64,000 bases of DNA, taken from contig NC_018262.1 of the NCBI RefSeq assembly GCF_000227135.1, positions 669,503 through 733,502 of the forward strand, read 5' to 3'. A model generated the notes under the pieces. The model saw only the letters and a program-made list of their open reading frames with translations. It did not search any database and was not told the origin of the DNA. The stretch's first letter is position 1. Every line of letters starts with the position of its first letter. Origin of the DNA: Leishmania donovani. Taxonomy: Eukaryota > Euglenozoa > Kinetoplastea > Trypanosomatida > Trypanosomatidae. Shown here in pieces: positions 9,879-21,076 of this stretch. The position numbers and the translations under genes were made by a program.

Positions 9879-12707
9879 TCAAGCGGCGTCGGTAAGGTCG
9901 ATTTGCTTTGCTACAGAGACGTCCCGCTGCCGCGCCTCCTCGTCTTCCGCGGCTTCCTCTGCGACCCTCAACCCTGCGTCGCTGCAGTCGGCAGCCGCTG
10001 TCACGCTCACACGCGCCGGCATTGGGGTAGTCTGAAGGCTGTCCGCGATGGCCGTCGCCACCTGCTTTGCCAGCGTCGCGCGCTGCGGCCAGCCCCACAG
10101 CAGCAGCGCGAGACCACCGGTTAGTCCCACGGCTATCAGTAAGTCTTTCAGCACACGGTAAATGAAATCACCGATAGTGTCCTGCAGCACCGCTGCAACG
10201 GCCATGCGACCGACGAAGTACACCGCGACGCGTCGCACCGCCGGTAGATCGGGCGAGAAGAAGGCGAGGAAGTACTGACACGACAGCCAAGGGAACAGGT
10301 AGCGAAGAGACAGGGCATACAGCTTGCTGGCGAAGGGCAGCACAGACAGGCCGATTAGCACCAAAGCGGCCACTGCATGCAGCAGGAAATACCGCACACA
10401 CTCAACGAGATGGGCACGCACCAGCATCCAGAATCCGTTGACATGATTCGCAAAGGAGCTCGGCGGCAGCCACGTTGCCAAGCTGCTCGGCATGTAGCGA
10501 GAAAACAAGTTGCGGGCCGGCGCTTGCTGCTGCTCTGCCACGACAAACATGCGCAGCTCGTTGCGCATCGCGATCCCCAGAAGCGCCGTCTGAAGGAAGG
10601 TTACAGCTATGTGAATAGAAAAGGAAGTGGCGTTGTAGTGTCGCACTAGACTGTTCGCCCAGCCAACACCCACGACAGTGTGCTTGGCGAATACACAAGC
10701 CACCGTCTCGCACTGGACTACGAGAAAGGCCAGTACGAGCTCGAGCGCGACCCACTCGTAGTGCCACACACGCTTCTCCAGCGCCCACATGAAAGTGCAG
10801 CAGCGTGCAAAGTAGGTTAAGATGCGGAGCTGAGAAATAGCTCGCCCCAGACAGCGCAGTAAAACGACGAACTTGGGCGCCAGAGCCGCACAGTCTTGCG
10901 CGGCGATGATCAGCAATCGGGCAATCGGCTGCAGCACTACGCACAACGCGAAACAAAAGGCGTTCTGTAGCGCCGCAACGATCCATAGCGTGACGCGGTG
11001 CTCCGCCCTCCACGCCCAAGCATACACGGACCACACACCCGGCACCAGGTCGAGGCCGTCCACGGCGGCAGACACGGCGGAGACGACGGACGTACGCATT
11101 TGTGCGCCGGCGCGGAAGGCTGAGCGCGTCGCGTGCGCGCGCGTAAAAGCGGCACACCCCGACGACGGAGTCGCCATAGCGCGCAGCACGGCCCTCCGTG
11201 CATCGACGGCGCCTTCCTCTGCGCCGATCAACGCCTCTCGTCGCGCAGAGGAACCGCACAGAGCTCCTCCCGCAAATACAGCGACTTGCTCCGCCCCATG
11301 CTTCACGTATGGCGCCATCTGCACCAGCCAAACCCCACACTGTTGCCCCAGCGCGGACGCGGCCTTGTAGCTCATGCGACATACCACCACAACCAGCGCC
11401 GATGCCGGTGCGGCGACGTGACTCGAGAAGAAGAGGAGGATGTCCTGCACACGGTGCACGTAGCCGGGGAGCTGCCACCCAAGCCACACGAGCAGCGGTG
11501 CCTTGGCGACAAACGACGGCGGCAGCTTTGCCATGTCTACCTCGTCGACACACTCAATTAGCGACGAGGTAACAGCCATGCCAAGCTCTCCTTGCAGCTG
11601 AGCCTGCACTTCCACGCATGCCTGCTCAGAGTCAGCGCCTACATGGAGCGCCCGCCAAGCATAAGGTGCGCTACTCGACGAGTCCGCTCTGCGCTCCGCC
11701 TCTGCAAATGTAGGCGGCGGTGACGATGACGACGGATAAGCAGCCCAGTAAATGGTGACGTTGTGCAGCAGGATGTTTTCCCGCAGCCGCAGACAGCGCA
11801 CATATACGAGCGAAGACACAGTGGTCGCCGACGGGCGCATGGGGTCGGCGCCTTTGCCTGGAATGATACAGTACACATGACTGTGCCGAATGGCGCCACG
11901 GCGGCCGACCAAATGGATGCTGTCACTGCCCGCCAGGGCAGATGCAGCGATATCGATGCCACGCGTGTAGTGCGACAGCTGCGTGTCATCACCGCTGGCT
12001 ATTATGTGGTGCGTGGGAAAAGGGAGCTCGGCGCCTTGCGTGATGCGATCGCCCCGCGAGCACTTCTTCACGCTTCCGTTGCACTCGCTGACTCCCCGCA
12101 CGCCGTGTGTCCACCACGGTGGCAGCTCCAGCGGTAGTCTGAGCGACGCAGCCGACACCGTTGAGGTGGCCAGAGGCGACGCACTTCCCTCGATCTTCAC
12201 TTTGTCATAGTATGCGTAGATGCGCAGAGCGGGCAACGACGACAGTGACGAGGGCGACTCATCCGCAGTGCGTGGCGGGGGCAGCGAAGGGATCAGCACT
12301 CGTTGGCCCTGCACGAGTGCAGACACCTCTAGCCTGGTCAGGTTCACCTCCTCGACAAATGCAGGGCCAACCACATGCATCAAGGCGATTGAGTAGAACA
12401 CGAAGCTGCTCACGCCCATCCAGCGGAAACTCCTTAGCGACCAGCAGAGCGCACCGCTGGTGACGGTGGCGAGCAGCACCATCCACGATAGGAGGGCGCT
12501 GACATTACCAAAGAGAACGACAGCGGTGATCAGTGCCGCCGCGCACACGCTATGCTCCAGTAAGGGCGGAAAGCAGCCATCCCTCACCACGTGGCTAACA
12601 AGGACACCGAGCGCATAGAGGAAGGCACGAGTCACGGCAAAGAGAGCCACCACGCCACAGAGAAGGGCTACACCAGCGTAAAACGTCGCCTCCTCACAGC
12701 GGAACAT
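9879..12707 (-). CDS. Multi-pass membrane protein of unknown function
   Basis: A 942-aa protein that I do not recognise. Four hydrophobic segments lie near the N-terminus (about residues 10-30, 48-70, 72-90 and 97-116). A hydrophilic block of about 300 residues follows (about 120-410), containing Asn-X-Ser/Thr sites and a Ser-rich patch. A second hydrophobic set occupies much of residues 430-880. The C-terminal 70 residues are soluble and acidic. The topology suggests an organelle or ER integral membrane protein with a lumenal domain between two membrane bundles. The start chosen is the ATG at 12707, because the longer frame upstream has no ATG. No conserved catalytic motif was noticed. Confidence 0.85.
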   Translation of the reverse strand: MFRCEEATFYAGVALLCGVVALFAVTRAFLYALGVLVSHVVRDGCFPPLLEHSVCAAALITAVVLFGNVSALLSWMVLLATVTSGALCWSLRSFRWMGVSSFVFYSIALMHVVGPAFVEEVNLTRLEVSALVQGQRVLIPSLPPPRTADESPSSLSSLPALRIYAYYDKVKIEGSASPLATSTVSAASLRLPLELPPWWTHGVRGVSECNGSVKKCSRGDRITQGAELPFPTHHIIASGDDTQLSHYTRGIDIAASALAGSDSIHLVGRRGAIRHSHVYCIIPGKGADPMRPSATTVSSLVYVRCLRLRENILLHNVTIYWAAYPSSSSPPPTFAEAERRADSSSSAPYAWRALHVGADSEQACVEVQAQLQGELGMAVTSSLIECVDEVDMAKLPPSFVAKAPLLVWLGWQLPGYVHRVQDILLFFSSHVAAPASALVVVVCRMSYKAASALGQQCGVWLVQMAPYVKHGAEQVAVFAGGALCGSSARREALIGAEEGAVDARRAVLRAMATPSSGCAAFTRAHATRSAFRAGAQMRTSVVSAVSAAVDGLDLVPGVWSVYAWAWRAEHRVTLWIVAALQNAFCFALCVVLQPIARLLIIAAQDCAALAPKFVVLLRCLGRAISQLRILTYFARCCTFMWALEKRVWHYEWVALELVLAFLVVQCETVACVFAKHTVVGVGWANSLVRHYNATSFSIHIAVTFLQTALLGIAMRNELRMFVVAEQQQAPARNLFSRYMPSSLATWLPPSSFANHVNGFWMLVRAHLVECVRYFLLHAVAALVLIGLSVLPFASKLYALSLRYLFPWLSCQYFLAFFSPDLPAVRRVAVYFVGRMAVAAVLQDTIGDFIYRVLKDLLIAVGLTGGLALLLWGWPQRATLAKQVATAIADSLQTTPMPARVSVTAAADCSDAGLRVAEEAAEDEEARQRDVSVAKQIDLTDAA

Positions 12708-15220
12708 AGCCAACTTTTTGTTGTTGGCGTTGGAACGGGCGCAGCATAAACGTCGAAGCTCAATGTCTGCGGTTGAGGAGAGGAAAAAAGAAAACAAGAA
12801 TTCAGTTCACACGAGGTGGCACCACAGGGAAAAGGGTCCGGGCAGTGAGGGGACGGCGGTGACCAACAGCAGCAGAGAAAAGCCAGGCACGTGGAGAGAG
12901 AAGCGAGTGAGAGAGGGAGAGAACAGAAAGAGGAGCGGATAGAGATGAGGGGCGATCGGAGGCACAGAAGAAGCACGAGCCTGCGAGCACGCACACCCAC
13001 ACGCAAGCGACCGCCACAAATGTCCCCTCGCGTGAAAAAAAAAAAGGATAATAAAGAAGAGCAAAGTGCGGAGGGGAAAAAATGTTATGCGCCACAGCGG
13101 CGGGAGTCGACAGAGAGAAAGGTGCAGGAAAGGCGGAGTGGGACGACGGATCAAAAAGCGGCTACAAACGTACACGCACGCGAACACAAAGACACTAGCA
13201 CGGCAACCACCAGCCAGGTAATACGACGATGGGTAGCGCCTACGAAGTGAGAGAAACACAAGAAGAGAAAGGTGCAAGTACGCAGCAAGAGCGATACGGC
13301 AGGCAGACTCCAGAAGCCAGCGCACACTGGCACGTGTGACCGGTGGAGAGAAGGATGGCGGTGCTGGAGGGCGGGGGCGGGAGGGAGGAGATTCTAGAAA
13401 CGAAGAAAGAAAAATTAGAGCGCAACACACAAGAAAAAGTCTAAACGGGTGGCAAATGAACACAGAACACACACGCACAGACACGCGCGCAAAGTGGGGA
13501 GCGGAGAGAGGGCGGTGCAGCTACGGGGAAGGCTGCGAAGCAGATAAGAACACTTCGCTCTTTCTCTTTGCCAAGTCTGGTGAAGAGGGGGAGAAGAGAT
13601 CGCCAACAAAACGAGCATGAGGAAGCCTCTTCGCTCAGCCACGGCGGGCCCCGCGCATGCGGATGCGTGCGAGACAGCAAGAAATAATGACCGCAAAGGC
13701 CCAAGAGAGGACGCTAGAGAAAAAGAACGAATGTGATGCGAAAGCGAAGACGCGCTCGTCTCACTTCTTTGTGTCTTCACTTCCGCTGGCCTCTTCTTTA
13801 CCGTCCGGGGGGGGGGTTGGGCGGAGGGCTGTTGTTCCTCGCTGAGCGCTGGCAGAGAGGAGGGACTAAAAGCCACTGCCGCTGCTTCCTCCAGCGCTTT
13901 TCTTGCTTGGCGAGGAAAACAAAAAGAAAGCAGCAGCCGCACCCTTGTTTGGCTGTTTAAAGGGGAGATGATGAGGATGCTAATTGAGAGAGGGAGACAG
14001 CGATGTGTACTGGGCGTGTTCCGCCGAGAGAGCGTAGAGAAATCTAGCAATGTATCTGCATGCGCAGCAGGCGAGGAGGGAGAGAGAAGTGTAGAGCAGC
14101 AAGAGAACGAGGTAAGGCAAAAGGGGTGGGGTAGCGGAGACCGAGGGTGAGCAAGCAGTGACATGATGGTGACGCAGCAAGCACGAGACAAGCAAAAAGG
14201 AAGCTGATACGACACATGCACAACCTCCTGTTGCGCATGGGAACCCATTGAGCGACTGTCCCTTCCAGAGGGGAGGGGGTGCGTGGGTCGGAAACTTGCT
14301 TGCATCTGCGCATCCGCGCGCGGATCGGGATGAGCAAGGCCACTACGGAGGACGCTGAAGGTGTTCCGGTGAGCTGAGGAGTGCCTTCGCAGTGTCTGCT
14401 TCACATTCTTTTTTTTTTTTCCATCGCTCAGCAACGAATCGCACACAAGGTTGGCAAGAGAAGAAAGCGAAACGAAACAAAACCACAACCACTACGACTA
14501 CCGCGACACATAAACACATACAGGGAGCGAGAAGAGAGACACTGCCAGCAAGCATCTTTCGCGGCATCGCAAACAAAACCAAAAAGAAATGAAAATCGTA
14601 ATAAAATGTACACACGCCCAAGTGAGTGAGCAGCAACGACTAGACACGGGAACACCCCACCGCACGCTGATGCAGAGACGGAGAGAGAAGGACGTACGCA
14701 CACACATATGCACACACACATATACAATACGTGCACATGCACATTCCTACATAAAAACATACACTCACGCATATGTATCCAGAGCTGACGATGCGCCTTC
14801 TCTCTGCTACCCTCCATCATAGTGCTTCCATTGTGCAGGTGCAGATTGAAAAAACGTCATCGACGGTCAACTACATAGCACAGAGCAGCCGCGACACGGA
14901 TGAGCACATCAGTGAGGATGGAAGGCAAAAGAGAATTTGAGAAGTCCAGTTGGGCCACTGCGATCACGATAATAGCGCGAGCGGGCATGCACTTATGACA
15001 CGAATAGTTGAGAACAAAGACGACTGAGTGGGGAGGGGTGGGGGTGGGGGCTTGGCGCGGCAGGGGGCACGACCAAATAGCAAAGTGATGTCGCTCATAG
15101 GCGGTGTGACGCGAGACTGTCTGGCCTTTCCCATTCGCACTTGTGGCGCCAAAGCCTCAGAGTCTCGATTTCCGCGCAAATTGCCACCTCTGTCTTGTGC
15201 GGTTTTCTCTCGGGCACGAT
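12708..15220. other. Long intergenic spacer (2.5 kb), no gene seen
   Basis: The plus strand is strongly purine-rich, so the minus (coding) strand is pyrimidine-rich throughout. This probably holds the splice/polyadenylation region and the long 3' UTR of the 1951-aa gene upstream. Frames of up to 357 codons on the minus strand are Ser/Leu/Pro/Cys-rich products of pyrimidine tracts and are not called. A run of G lies at about 13807-13815. Confidence 0.65.
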
Positions 15221-18200
15221 TCACTTGCTGCCTGCCTTGCGCTTCGCGAGTTCCGACTGCAGCTCGTCCCGCAGCTGCTGGAACTCTCGCTTGCTCCGAT
15301 CGCTCAGGCCAACGTGCGCGCCGGCCGACGCCTTCGGGGAGCCGGAGGCGCTGCTGACCTGCTGATGCTGCGCCTTATCATCGCTCTTCTCCAGCCCCAT
15401 GCTCGCCATCGCGGCGTGCACGTTTCGCTGAATGGCGGCCCAGGCCTCCTTGTTCGTTTTGCACCATTCAAGCAGCTGCACCGTGCACGCCCCTGAACTC
15501 AGCTCTCCGCCCTCCTCCTCCAGCAGGTTTGAACCGATACCGTGGCTTGGGCCCCACGTAGCCCGCTCCCCGCCACCGGTACTAAAGTCCGCATCTGTAA
15601 ACGCATCACTCGCGCAGTGGTCCGATAGCGTGGGCTGTGAGGTGTGCGTGCTTAGCAGTAGCGGGCTCTGCACGGTGGTGATGGCTCCCCCGCTGCTGCT
15701 CAGCAGCTCTTCCAAGGTGCGCGCGGCTTTGCTGTCGCCTAGCAGAGCGTGCAGCTCCCGCAGCCGAGCCGAGTCGGCAACCGCTAGCTGCCGGATCAGT
15801 GGCATGAGGACCTCCACCTCGTTCACGTTGTTCTCCTTGATGCTGTTTGAGAGGTGCAGGAGCAGCACCGTGATTGAGTTGGCGTTGTTGACGTTCATGT
15901 GAATCAGCTGGTTCAGAGAGCGCTTCCGGAGCCGCAAAAACCTCCGCGACTCGCGCAAGACATAGAACGCGAGGTGATCGCGGATTGTCAGGAGGTTGCT
16001 GCTGTTCTTCATTCGACGCCGCACCTGCATGCTGCTAGACACGGAGATGTTCGTGATGGCGATGACAATGGCCACACCGAGCGTTGGAGGGAAGGGGCGC
16101 AACGCGGTGTGCACGTCCTTGAAGAGCGAGTTCAAGTTCCGGATGATGGTGCCGGCGTTCTCGAGAAGCTCACCGTTCTTTTGGACGGAGAAGTAACGCG
16201 CCACCTCCTCGAGAACGATCCGCACGAGACGCGGCGGATGCTCGCCGTCGCGGATCGATCGAATCTGCGCCCGCTCATTCATGGAGATGTCGAGGATGAC
16301 CATCTTTCGAATGACCGTGCGACAGCGCTGCGTCACCTCAGCAACAAACTCACTGCGATCCTGATGCAAGCGCCGAATGGCCGCCTCGCACGGCTGCAGC
16401 GTGGAGAGAGAGGGTGGGTGGTTTGCCCCCGCCACGGCAGGCGTGAGCGCCATCGTCCCCGGCTCCGAGGGCTGCACCGGCGTTACCGCCCCCGTGGTAC
16501 CATTCGGGTCCACCGGCCTCTCGAAAAAGACGCGAACCGCTGCCCACAAGCCGCCCAGCCATGGTATGTCCATCACCTTCAGCGCGTGCTTCGGCCACTC
16601 GATCAACTTGTCTAGGTAGTTGAGAACCTCAACTACCACGCGCTCTTCATCCATCTGCGCAGCTCGCGCGTTTGTGCTCAGCAGCCCGCTCTCGTGGCGC
16701 TGCGTCGACAAGACCGGATACTCGTCTGCTGTTGCCAGGTAGTCTGTTGAGGAGCCGGTAATGTTGTTGCCACTGATTGCCGTCGCTGTCGCTGCCACGG
16801 CTGGGGAGATCACCAGCGGTGGCGCCGAGGACAGCCTGTACAGCAGCACTCGAATCAGGTAGTCCAGCGCACACAGAACCGTCTTCAGCGCCATCGGAAG
16901 GTGCAAGTTGTGGTAGCGGCTTCCCTTGTGCAGCAGCACGAGCTCACCGAAGTCCTCCCTGACTCTGCCGTAGTCGTGCGTATGCTCGAAGCTGTAGCCG
17001 CGGCGCGTGCCAAGGTGGTTCACCATGATGGAAGGTGTGTGACCGAGGAAGTCCGCGATGTGCCGCTGCATGCGGCCCTTCTGCAGCGCACCAGCTACTG
17101 TAACGCTGGTCGACCACCCGCCTCTGCCGCCGGCAGCGGCTGACGAGCTCGGGTCACGCTGCTTTTGGCGGTGCAGAATATGCGCAGTGGCCATCAGCCG
17201 CGCGGCGATGCTGTCCGCCTCCGGCTTCTTCTCCCGGTGGCGTCGGAACCCGTCGAAGGCGATTTGAAAGAGGGCATCGAAAGTGCGAATACCGAGCGGG
17301 ATGTCGTTGCGCGGCTCCGTGAGCGCCAGCGAGAGGATGTCGAAGCCGTCGCTTTTCTTGAAGAACTTTGCGCAGCTCTTCAGCGGCATCAACAACGAGA
17401 GCAGGCCAAGCGCCAACAGGCGTATCGCCTCACTAGAGTGGTTTTCGCCGTTGATGAGCAGCAGCATGAGTGTGACGCCCCGGCTCTTGAAGGACTCCTG
17501 GATCATCTCGCACATCGCCATCTCCTCCCTGGCAATGTCGAAGAGCATGCGCAGCACCCATACCTTCGCTGTGTCCGCTGTTGGAGTGACGGAGCTTGGC
17601 GTGAAAAGGAACAAGAGCACCCGGCGCAGCTCTGCCTCTCTGTGGCACAGCTTTTCAATGAGAATCACGACGGACTTGATGCACTCCTTAGGGAGATAGA
17701 GGGACACGTTGAGGATGCACTGGAACCGCGACGAATCTTCCTGGAACATCTCCATGTTCTCCTTCACAAGAAGACAGTCGCTGAGCTCGCGCAATATGAT
17801 GTTCGTGGCGTTCGCCTCCTGCGCGGCATCGCTGCATGGCGACGAAGCCACAGACGCCGACGACGCCACAGTTGACCCCGCGGCGCTCTCATCGCTCGGA
17901 TCTATGGTGTCCCTGCTGGCGCAAACTCGGTGATGCGCGACGCCGTTCACGCCCCCGCTGCCATGGGTTCTTGCCCGCAGCACACAGCTGAGAAGGATGT
18001 CAAAGACGCGCTGCGTGCAAGCATGGTGCTGCAGCACCTTGCCCCCACCGCGTGGCGTCACGGACTGCAGCATTAGTGATGCGAACTCTGGGAACGTCAC
18101 CTTCCACGAAAGCACCTCGGTGCGCAGCTGGTCCAGGTAGTTTTTGAGCATCAGCTGCGTCAGCTGTTCCGTCGTCGCGAGCTGCATGGATGTCGACAAG

Positions 18201-21076
18201 AGACTGAGGCTCAGCTTCGCAACGTTCAGAAAGGTCGACGTGCTCTGAGCAGACGCCGTCCGCCGCCCCTTGAGCACACCGAGCACCCATTCCGCCACCT
18301 TGCTTGGCGCAATCATTTCTTCAATATCGGTAGGCACGTAGAGCTCGATGCGGTTCCACCGGAACTCCGCCGACTTCTTTGTGATCATGTCGTTCTGCTG
18401 CAGCAGGGACGGCGTCTGCGGCTCAGACGGGGCATTGGGCTTTTCCTCGAAGAAAGGCATGAGAAACGAGGCGCAGTCCCTTGAGGGGTCATAGAAAGCA
18501 GGCCCGGCGGCGTGAAGCTTCGCGATCTCCTTCTCAGGGAGCGTGGCGGAGATGTTCATGCCCGACATAAAGCCTAAGAACCCCGGCAGCTCCGCGGCCC
18601 CGCCAATGTTGAACATGATGAAGTGCTTTTCCTTGGGGTAGGGCACATCGTGCACCCCCTCGAGGCGCTGGCCGTTGATGTACACGTTCAGGGCAACGCC
18701 GTGATTCACAACCACGTGCGTCCACGTGGTCGCGGCGAAGGTACCACGGCTCAGGACCAGCTCGGCCGGGTCGCCACCCCCCTTGTTCACCCGCACCGCC
18801 AACGTGCACTGTCGTCCGTCGGCGACGATTAGCAGGCTCACCCGCGTGTCGTTCGGATCCATGAAGGAGTAGAGGCAGCTGCCGCCAGTCCACACACACG
18901 TCGGGTAGATCCACGCCGTAAAGCTGTAACCACTGCCTCGAGGAAACATCTGCTTCAGCCGCCAGCTCACGCAGCCATCGCCAGGGAAGAAGAGCAGTGG
19001 GTGTGGAATGAAGGCGCGGCTGAGGCCGTGGAGAAAGTTCTCGATAATATCGACATCTGTCTGAGACGACGGCATCGAGCACATGTCCTTGATGCCCTGC
19101 ATCAGCAGCTCCACAGTCGCCTTGGAGAACGTTGTGGAGGTGAGGGTGTTGAGAAAGCAGAAGGTAAGCTGGGTCGTGTTCACGTTCAGGGTGCTGACCG
19201 GGGTCAGCGTCAGGGTCTGCGCCAGCGCAGCCACCGGCGCGGAGGTGCTTGGCTCGCTGTGGCGAAAGTGCAGTGTGACCTGCTGGGAGGCTGGAAAGAC
19301 GCTCGGCTGGTTGCAGTTAACCAGTGCCATGATGGTGCGCAAAAAGTGGTGCTCAGACAGCAGCACGGCGTTGCGCGGGTTCGCAACGCACAGCAATGTC
19401 AGCGTCGAAATGGTGCTGCGGTACAGGGCCTCTGCTGAGGCGTGGCGCGTGTTCAGCAGTAGCAGCACCGCCTTGAGAATGCTGACGCCCTCCGAGGTGA
19501 CGGTGCACGGAAAGAGGGCAGAGGCGAGGCGCCACACGGCCGAGGTGCTGCGCGACAGGTAAGTCTCCCAGTCCGCTGGGATCGGCACAAATTGATATCG
19601 GCCGGCGCTGTTGAAGCTCGGCCCCGAGCCGGCGGGAGCACCGGTGGCGCCGCTAGACGAGGATGCCGGCGCGCGCGCTGCTGAGGAGCCGCCTATCTTG
19701 GTGGAAGACACCACGCCGTGCTGACTTGCCCCGTTGCTGCTGCTACCATTGTTGCTGCCGCTTCCGGCAATGGACGCCATTACCATGGCTCGCTGGGTTG
19801 TGAAGCTGTCCGACGTGCATAGCTCCACCAGGCCTTCGAGCATCTCTGCCCGCCAGTACTCTACCGGCTCCAGCATGGCAGACACGGGCGAGCGAGACGA
19901 CAGCGACAGAAGAAGGTTCGTGCGCATCTTCGAGAGCTGCGAGGCTACCTTGACCCACACTCGTGCATATTCAGCGCCCCAGTGGCGCACCAGGTAGGTC
20001 TTGAGGGCGGGCCGTGCACGATACACGCCAGCGGCAACTGCTAGGAGCACAACAGAAGTGGTGATGTCGAGACTCGCGCCGCTGGCGGCCATGTCCAAGG
20101 AGGCGTTGGCAGGCGAAGCTGCCGGGGTGTCACCGTTATATGCTACGGTGGTGGTTGGCGCCGCAGGAGATCCTGCCGCCTCGCCGCTGTTCCCATCTTT
20201 GTTGCTCGCTGCTGCCGTCGCCGTGGAGGTTTCATCGTGTGTCGCTGGTGGCGGAGACGGTGACCCCGACTCGAGGCTCTCCTCCGCCTCGCCCGACGCC
20301 GTCCGAGACGCAGTGGCGGTGCGGGATACGACAGCCGCATCCTGCGCCATGAGCGAGTACGCTGTTTCCAAAAGGCAGTCGATGAGCGACGTGCAGTGAG
20401 CTTCTGTTTCTGCATCCAGGTCTGTCTTGAGCCGGCCGTAACAGTACAGCTGGAACTGATGAAACACCTCTACCAAGAGCGACGCAAGGAGGATTTGAAG
20501 GACGCGGCCGTTGTGGTCCTGCGGGAGACTGTGCAAGCGGTCGGTACAGGCAAACATGAAGTCGCGCAGTAGCAGCTGCTGCGATGAGCACACGCCGACG
20601 ATGACGTAGGCGCAGCAGTCACGCAGTCTCTGCGTGAGCGTGGCGCTGCCGTAGAGCTGCACGATGGCCGCCACGAGCTTCTTTTTCAAGTACGCCTTTA
20701 CAGTTTCTTCTGCGTTGCAGGAGTATATGAGTTCTCGCGCAACCTCGAGGTTCACAATGAGCGCCGGCTCGCTTAGCGGCTTCGATGCCTCGTCTTTGAC
20801 GCTGCTTGCCGCACCTCCAGTCTCCCCCGCCGCCGCCGTTTCTGTGGCAGCGGCGCTCTGCGTCGACTGCAGTTCCAGCTCCCGCACGAGGTCATTCACC
20901 CACGCCTCCAAAGTAGCCGCGTCCAGTGTGGTGTTTGCCTTACAGACTGTGAGAACGACTTGCGAGGTGGCCGAAAGCGCGTCGCGTACGTTCCATGACT
21001 CGGAGCTGCCGACTATCCGGCGAACAGCGCTAACCGCCTGGTGAGCTAAGTCGATGAAGTTCTCTTTTGAAAACAT
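15221..21076 (-). CDS. Neurobeachin/BEACH-family-type giant protein lacking a BEACH domain
   Basis: A 1951-aa protein. Visible layout: an alpha-helical N-terminal part with low-complexity Ser/Ala/Thr inserts (about 235-320 and 420-475). A concanavalin A/LamG-like beta-sandwich follows at about 690-855, with the typical order of a phrase like YSFTAWIYP, later WTHVVVNHG, then LNVYINGQ. A long armadillo-like helical region then extends to about 1800, and the tail is Ser-rich. This order matches the N-terminal two thirds of neurobeachin/LRBA-type proteins (ConA-like followed by the DUF4704-type helical region), which scaffold membrane traffic. However, no PH-BEACH or WD40 segment follows before the stop at 15221. 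The start is the ATG at 21076. The family assignment is inference from fold order. Confidence 0.92.
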   Translation of the reverse strand: MFSKENFIDLAHQAVSAVRRIVGSSESWNVRDALSATSQVVLTVCKANTTLDAATLEAWVNDLVRELELQSTQSAAATETAAAGETGGAASSVKDEASKPLSEPALIVNLEVARELIYSCNAEETVKAYLKKKLVAAIVQLYGSATLTQRLRDCCAYVIVGVCSSQQLLLRDFMFACTDRLHSLPQDHNGRVLQILLASLLVEVFHQFQLYCYGRLKTDLDAETEAHCTSLIDCLLETAYSLMAQDAAVVSRTATASRTASGEAEESLESGSPSPPPATHDETSTATAAASNKDGNSGEAAGSPAAPTTTVAYNGDTPAASPANASLDMAASGASLDITTSVVLLAVAAGVYRARPALKTYLVRHWGAEYARVWVKVASQLSKMRTNLLLSLSSRSPVSAMLEPVEYWRAEMLEGLVELCTSDSFTTQRAMVMASIAGSGSNNGSSSNGASQHGVVSSTKIGGSSAARAPASSSSGATGAPAGSGPSFNSAGRYQFVPIPADWETYLSRSTSAVWRLASALFPCTVTSEGVSILKAVLLLLNTRHASAEALYRSTISTLTLLCVANPRNAVLLSEHHFLRTIMALVNCNQPSVFPASQQVTLHFRHSEPSTSAPVAALAQTLTLTPVSTLNVNTTQLTFCFLNTLTSTTFSKATVELLMQGIKDMCSMPSSQTDVDIIENFLHGLSRAFIPHPLLFFPGDGCVSWRLKQMFPRGSGYSFTAWIYPTCVWTGGSCLYSFMDPNDTRVSLLIVADGRQCTLAVRVNKGGGDPAELVLSRGTFAATTWTHVVVNHGVALNVYINGQRLEGVHDVPYPKEKHFIMFNIGGAAELPGFLGFMSGMNISATLPEKEIAKLHAAGPAFYDPSRDCASFLMPFFEEKPNAPSEPQTPSLLQQNDMITKKSAEFRWNRIELYVPTDIEEMIAPSKVAEWVLGVLKGRRTASAQSTSTFLNVAKLSLSLLSTSMQLATTEQLTQLMLKNYLDQLRTEVLSWKVTFPEFASLMLQSVTPRGGGKVLQHHACTQRVFDILLSCVLRARTHGSGGVNGVAHHRVCASRDTIDPSDESAAGSTVASSASVASSPCSDAAQEANATNIILRELSDCLLVKENMEMFQEDSSRFQCILNVSLYLPKECIKSVVILIEKLCHREAELRRVLLFLFTPSSVTPTADTAKVWVLRMLFDIAREEMAMCEMIQESFKSRGVTLMLLLINGENHSSEAIRLLALGLLSLLMPLKSCAKFFKKSDGFDILSLALTEPRNDIPLGIRTFDALFQIAFDGFRRHREKKPEADSIAARLMATAHILHRQKQRDPSSSAAAGGRGGWSTSVTVAGALQKGRMQRHIADFLGHTPSIMVNHLGTRRGYSFEHTHDYGRVREDFGELVLLHKGSRYHNLHLPMALKTVLCALDYLIRVLLYRLSSAPPLVISPAVAATATAISGNNITGSSTDYLATADEYPVLSTQRHESGLLSTNARAAQMDEERVVVEVLNYLDKLIEWPKHALKVMDIPWLGGLWAAVRVFFERPVDPNGTTGAVTPVQPSEPGTMALTPAVAGANHPPSLSTLQPCEAAIRRLHQDRSEFVAEVTQRCRTVIRKMVILDISMNERAQIRSIRDGEHPPRLVRIVLEEVARYFSVQKNGELLENAGTIIRNLNSLFKDVHTALRPFPPTLGVAIVIAITNISVSSSMQVRRRMKNSSNLLTIRDHLAFYVLRESRRFLRLRKRSLNQLIHMNVNNANSITVLLLHLSNSIKENNVNEVEVLMPLIRQLAVADSARLRELHALLGDSKAARTLEELLSSSGGAITTVQSPLLLSTHTSQPTLSDHCASDAFTDADFSTGGGERATWGPSHGIGSNLLEEEGGELSSGACTVQLLEWCKTNKEAWAAIQRNVHAAMASMGLEKSDDKAQHQQVSSASGSPKASAGAHVGLSDRSKREFQQLRDELQSELAKRKAGSK

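Noticed and set aside
13415..14488. A 357-codon minus-strand frame in the spacer
   Set aside because: Its Ser/Leu/Cys/Pro-rich product comes from long pyrimidine tracts on that strand. It has no domain pattern, and the region has the look of an untranslated spacer.
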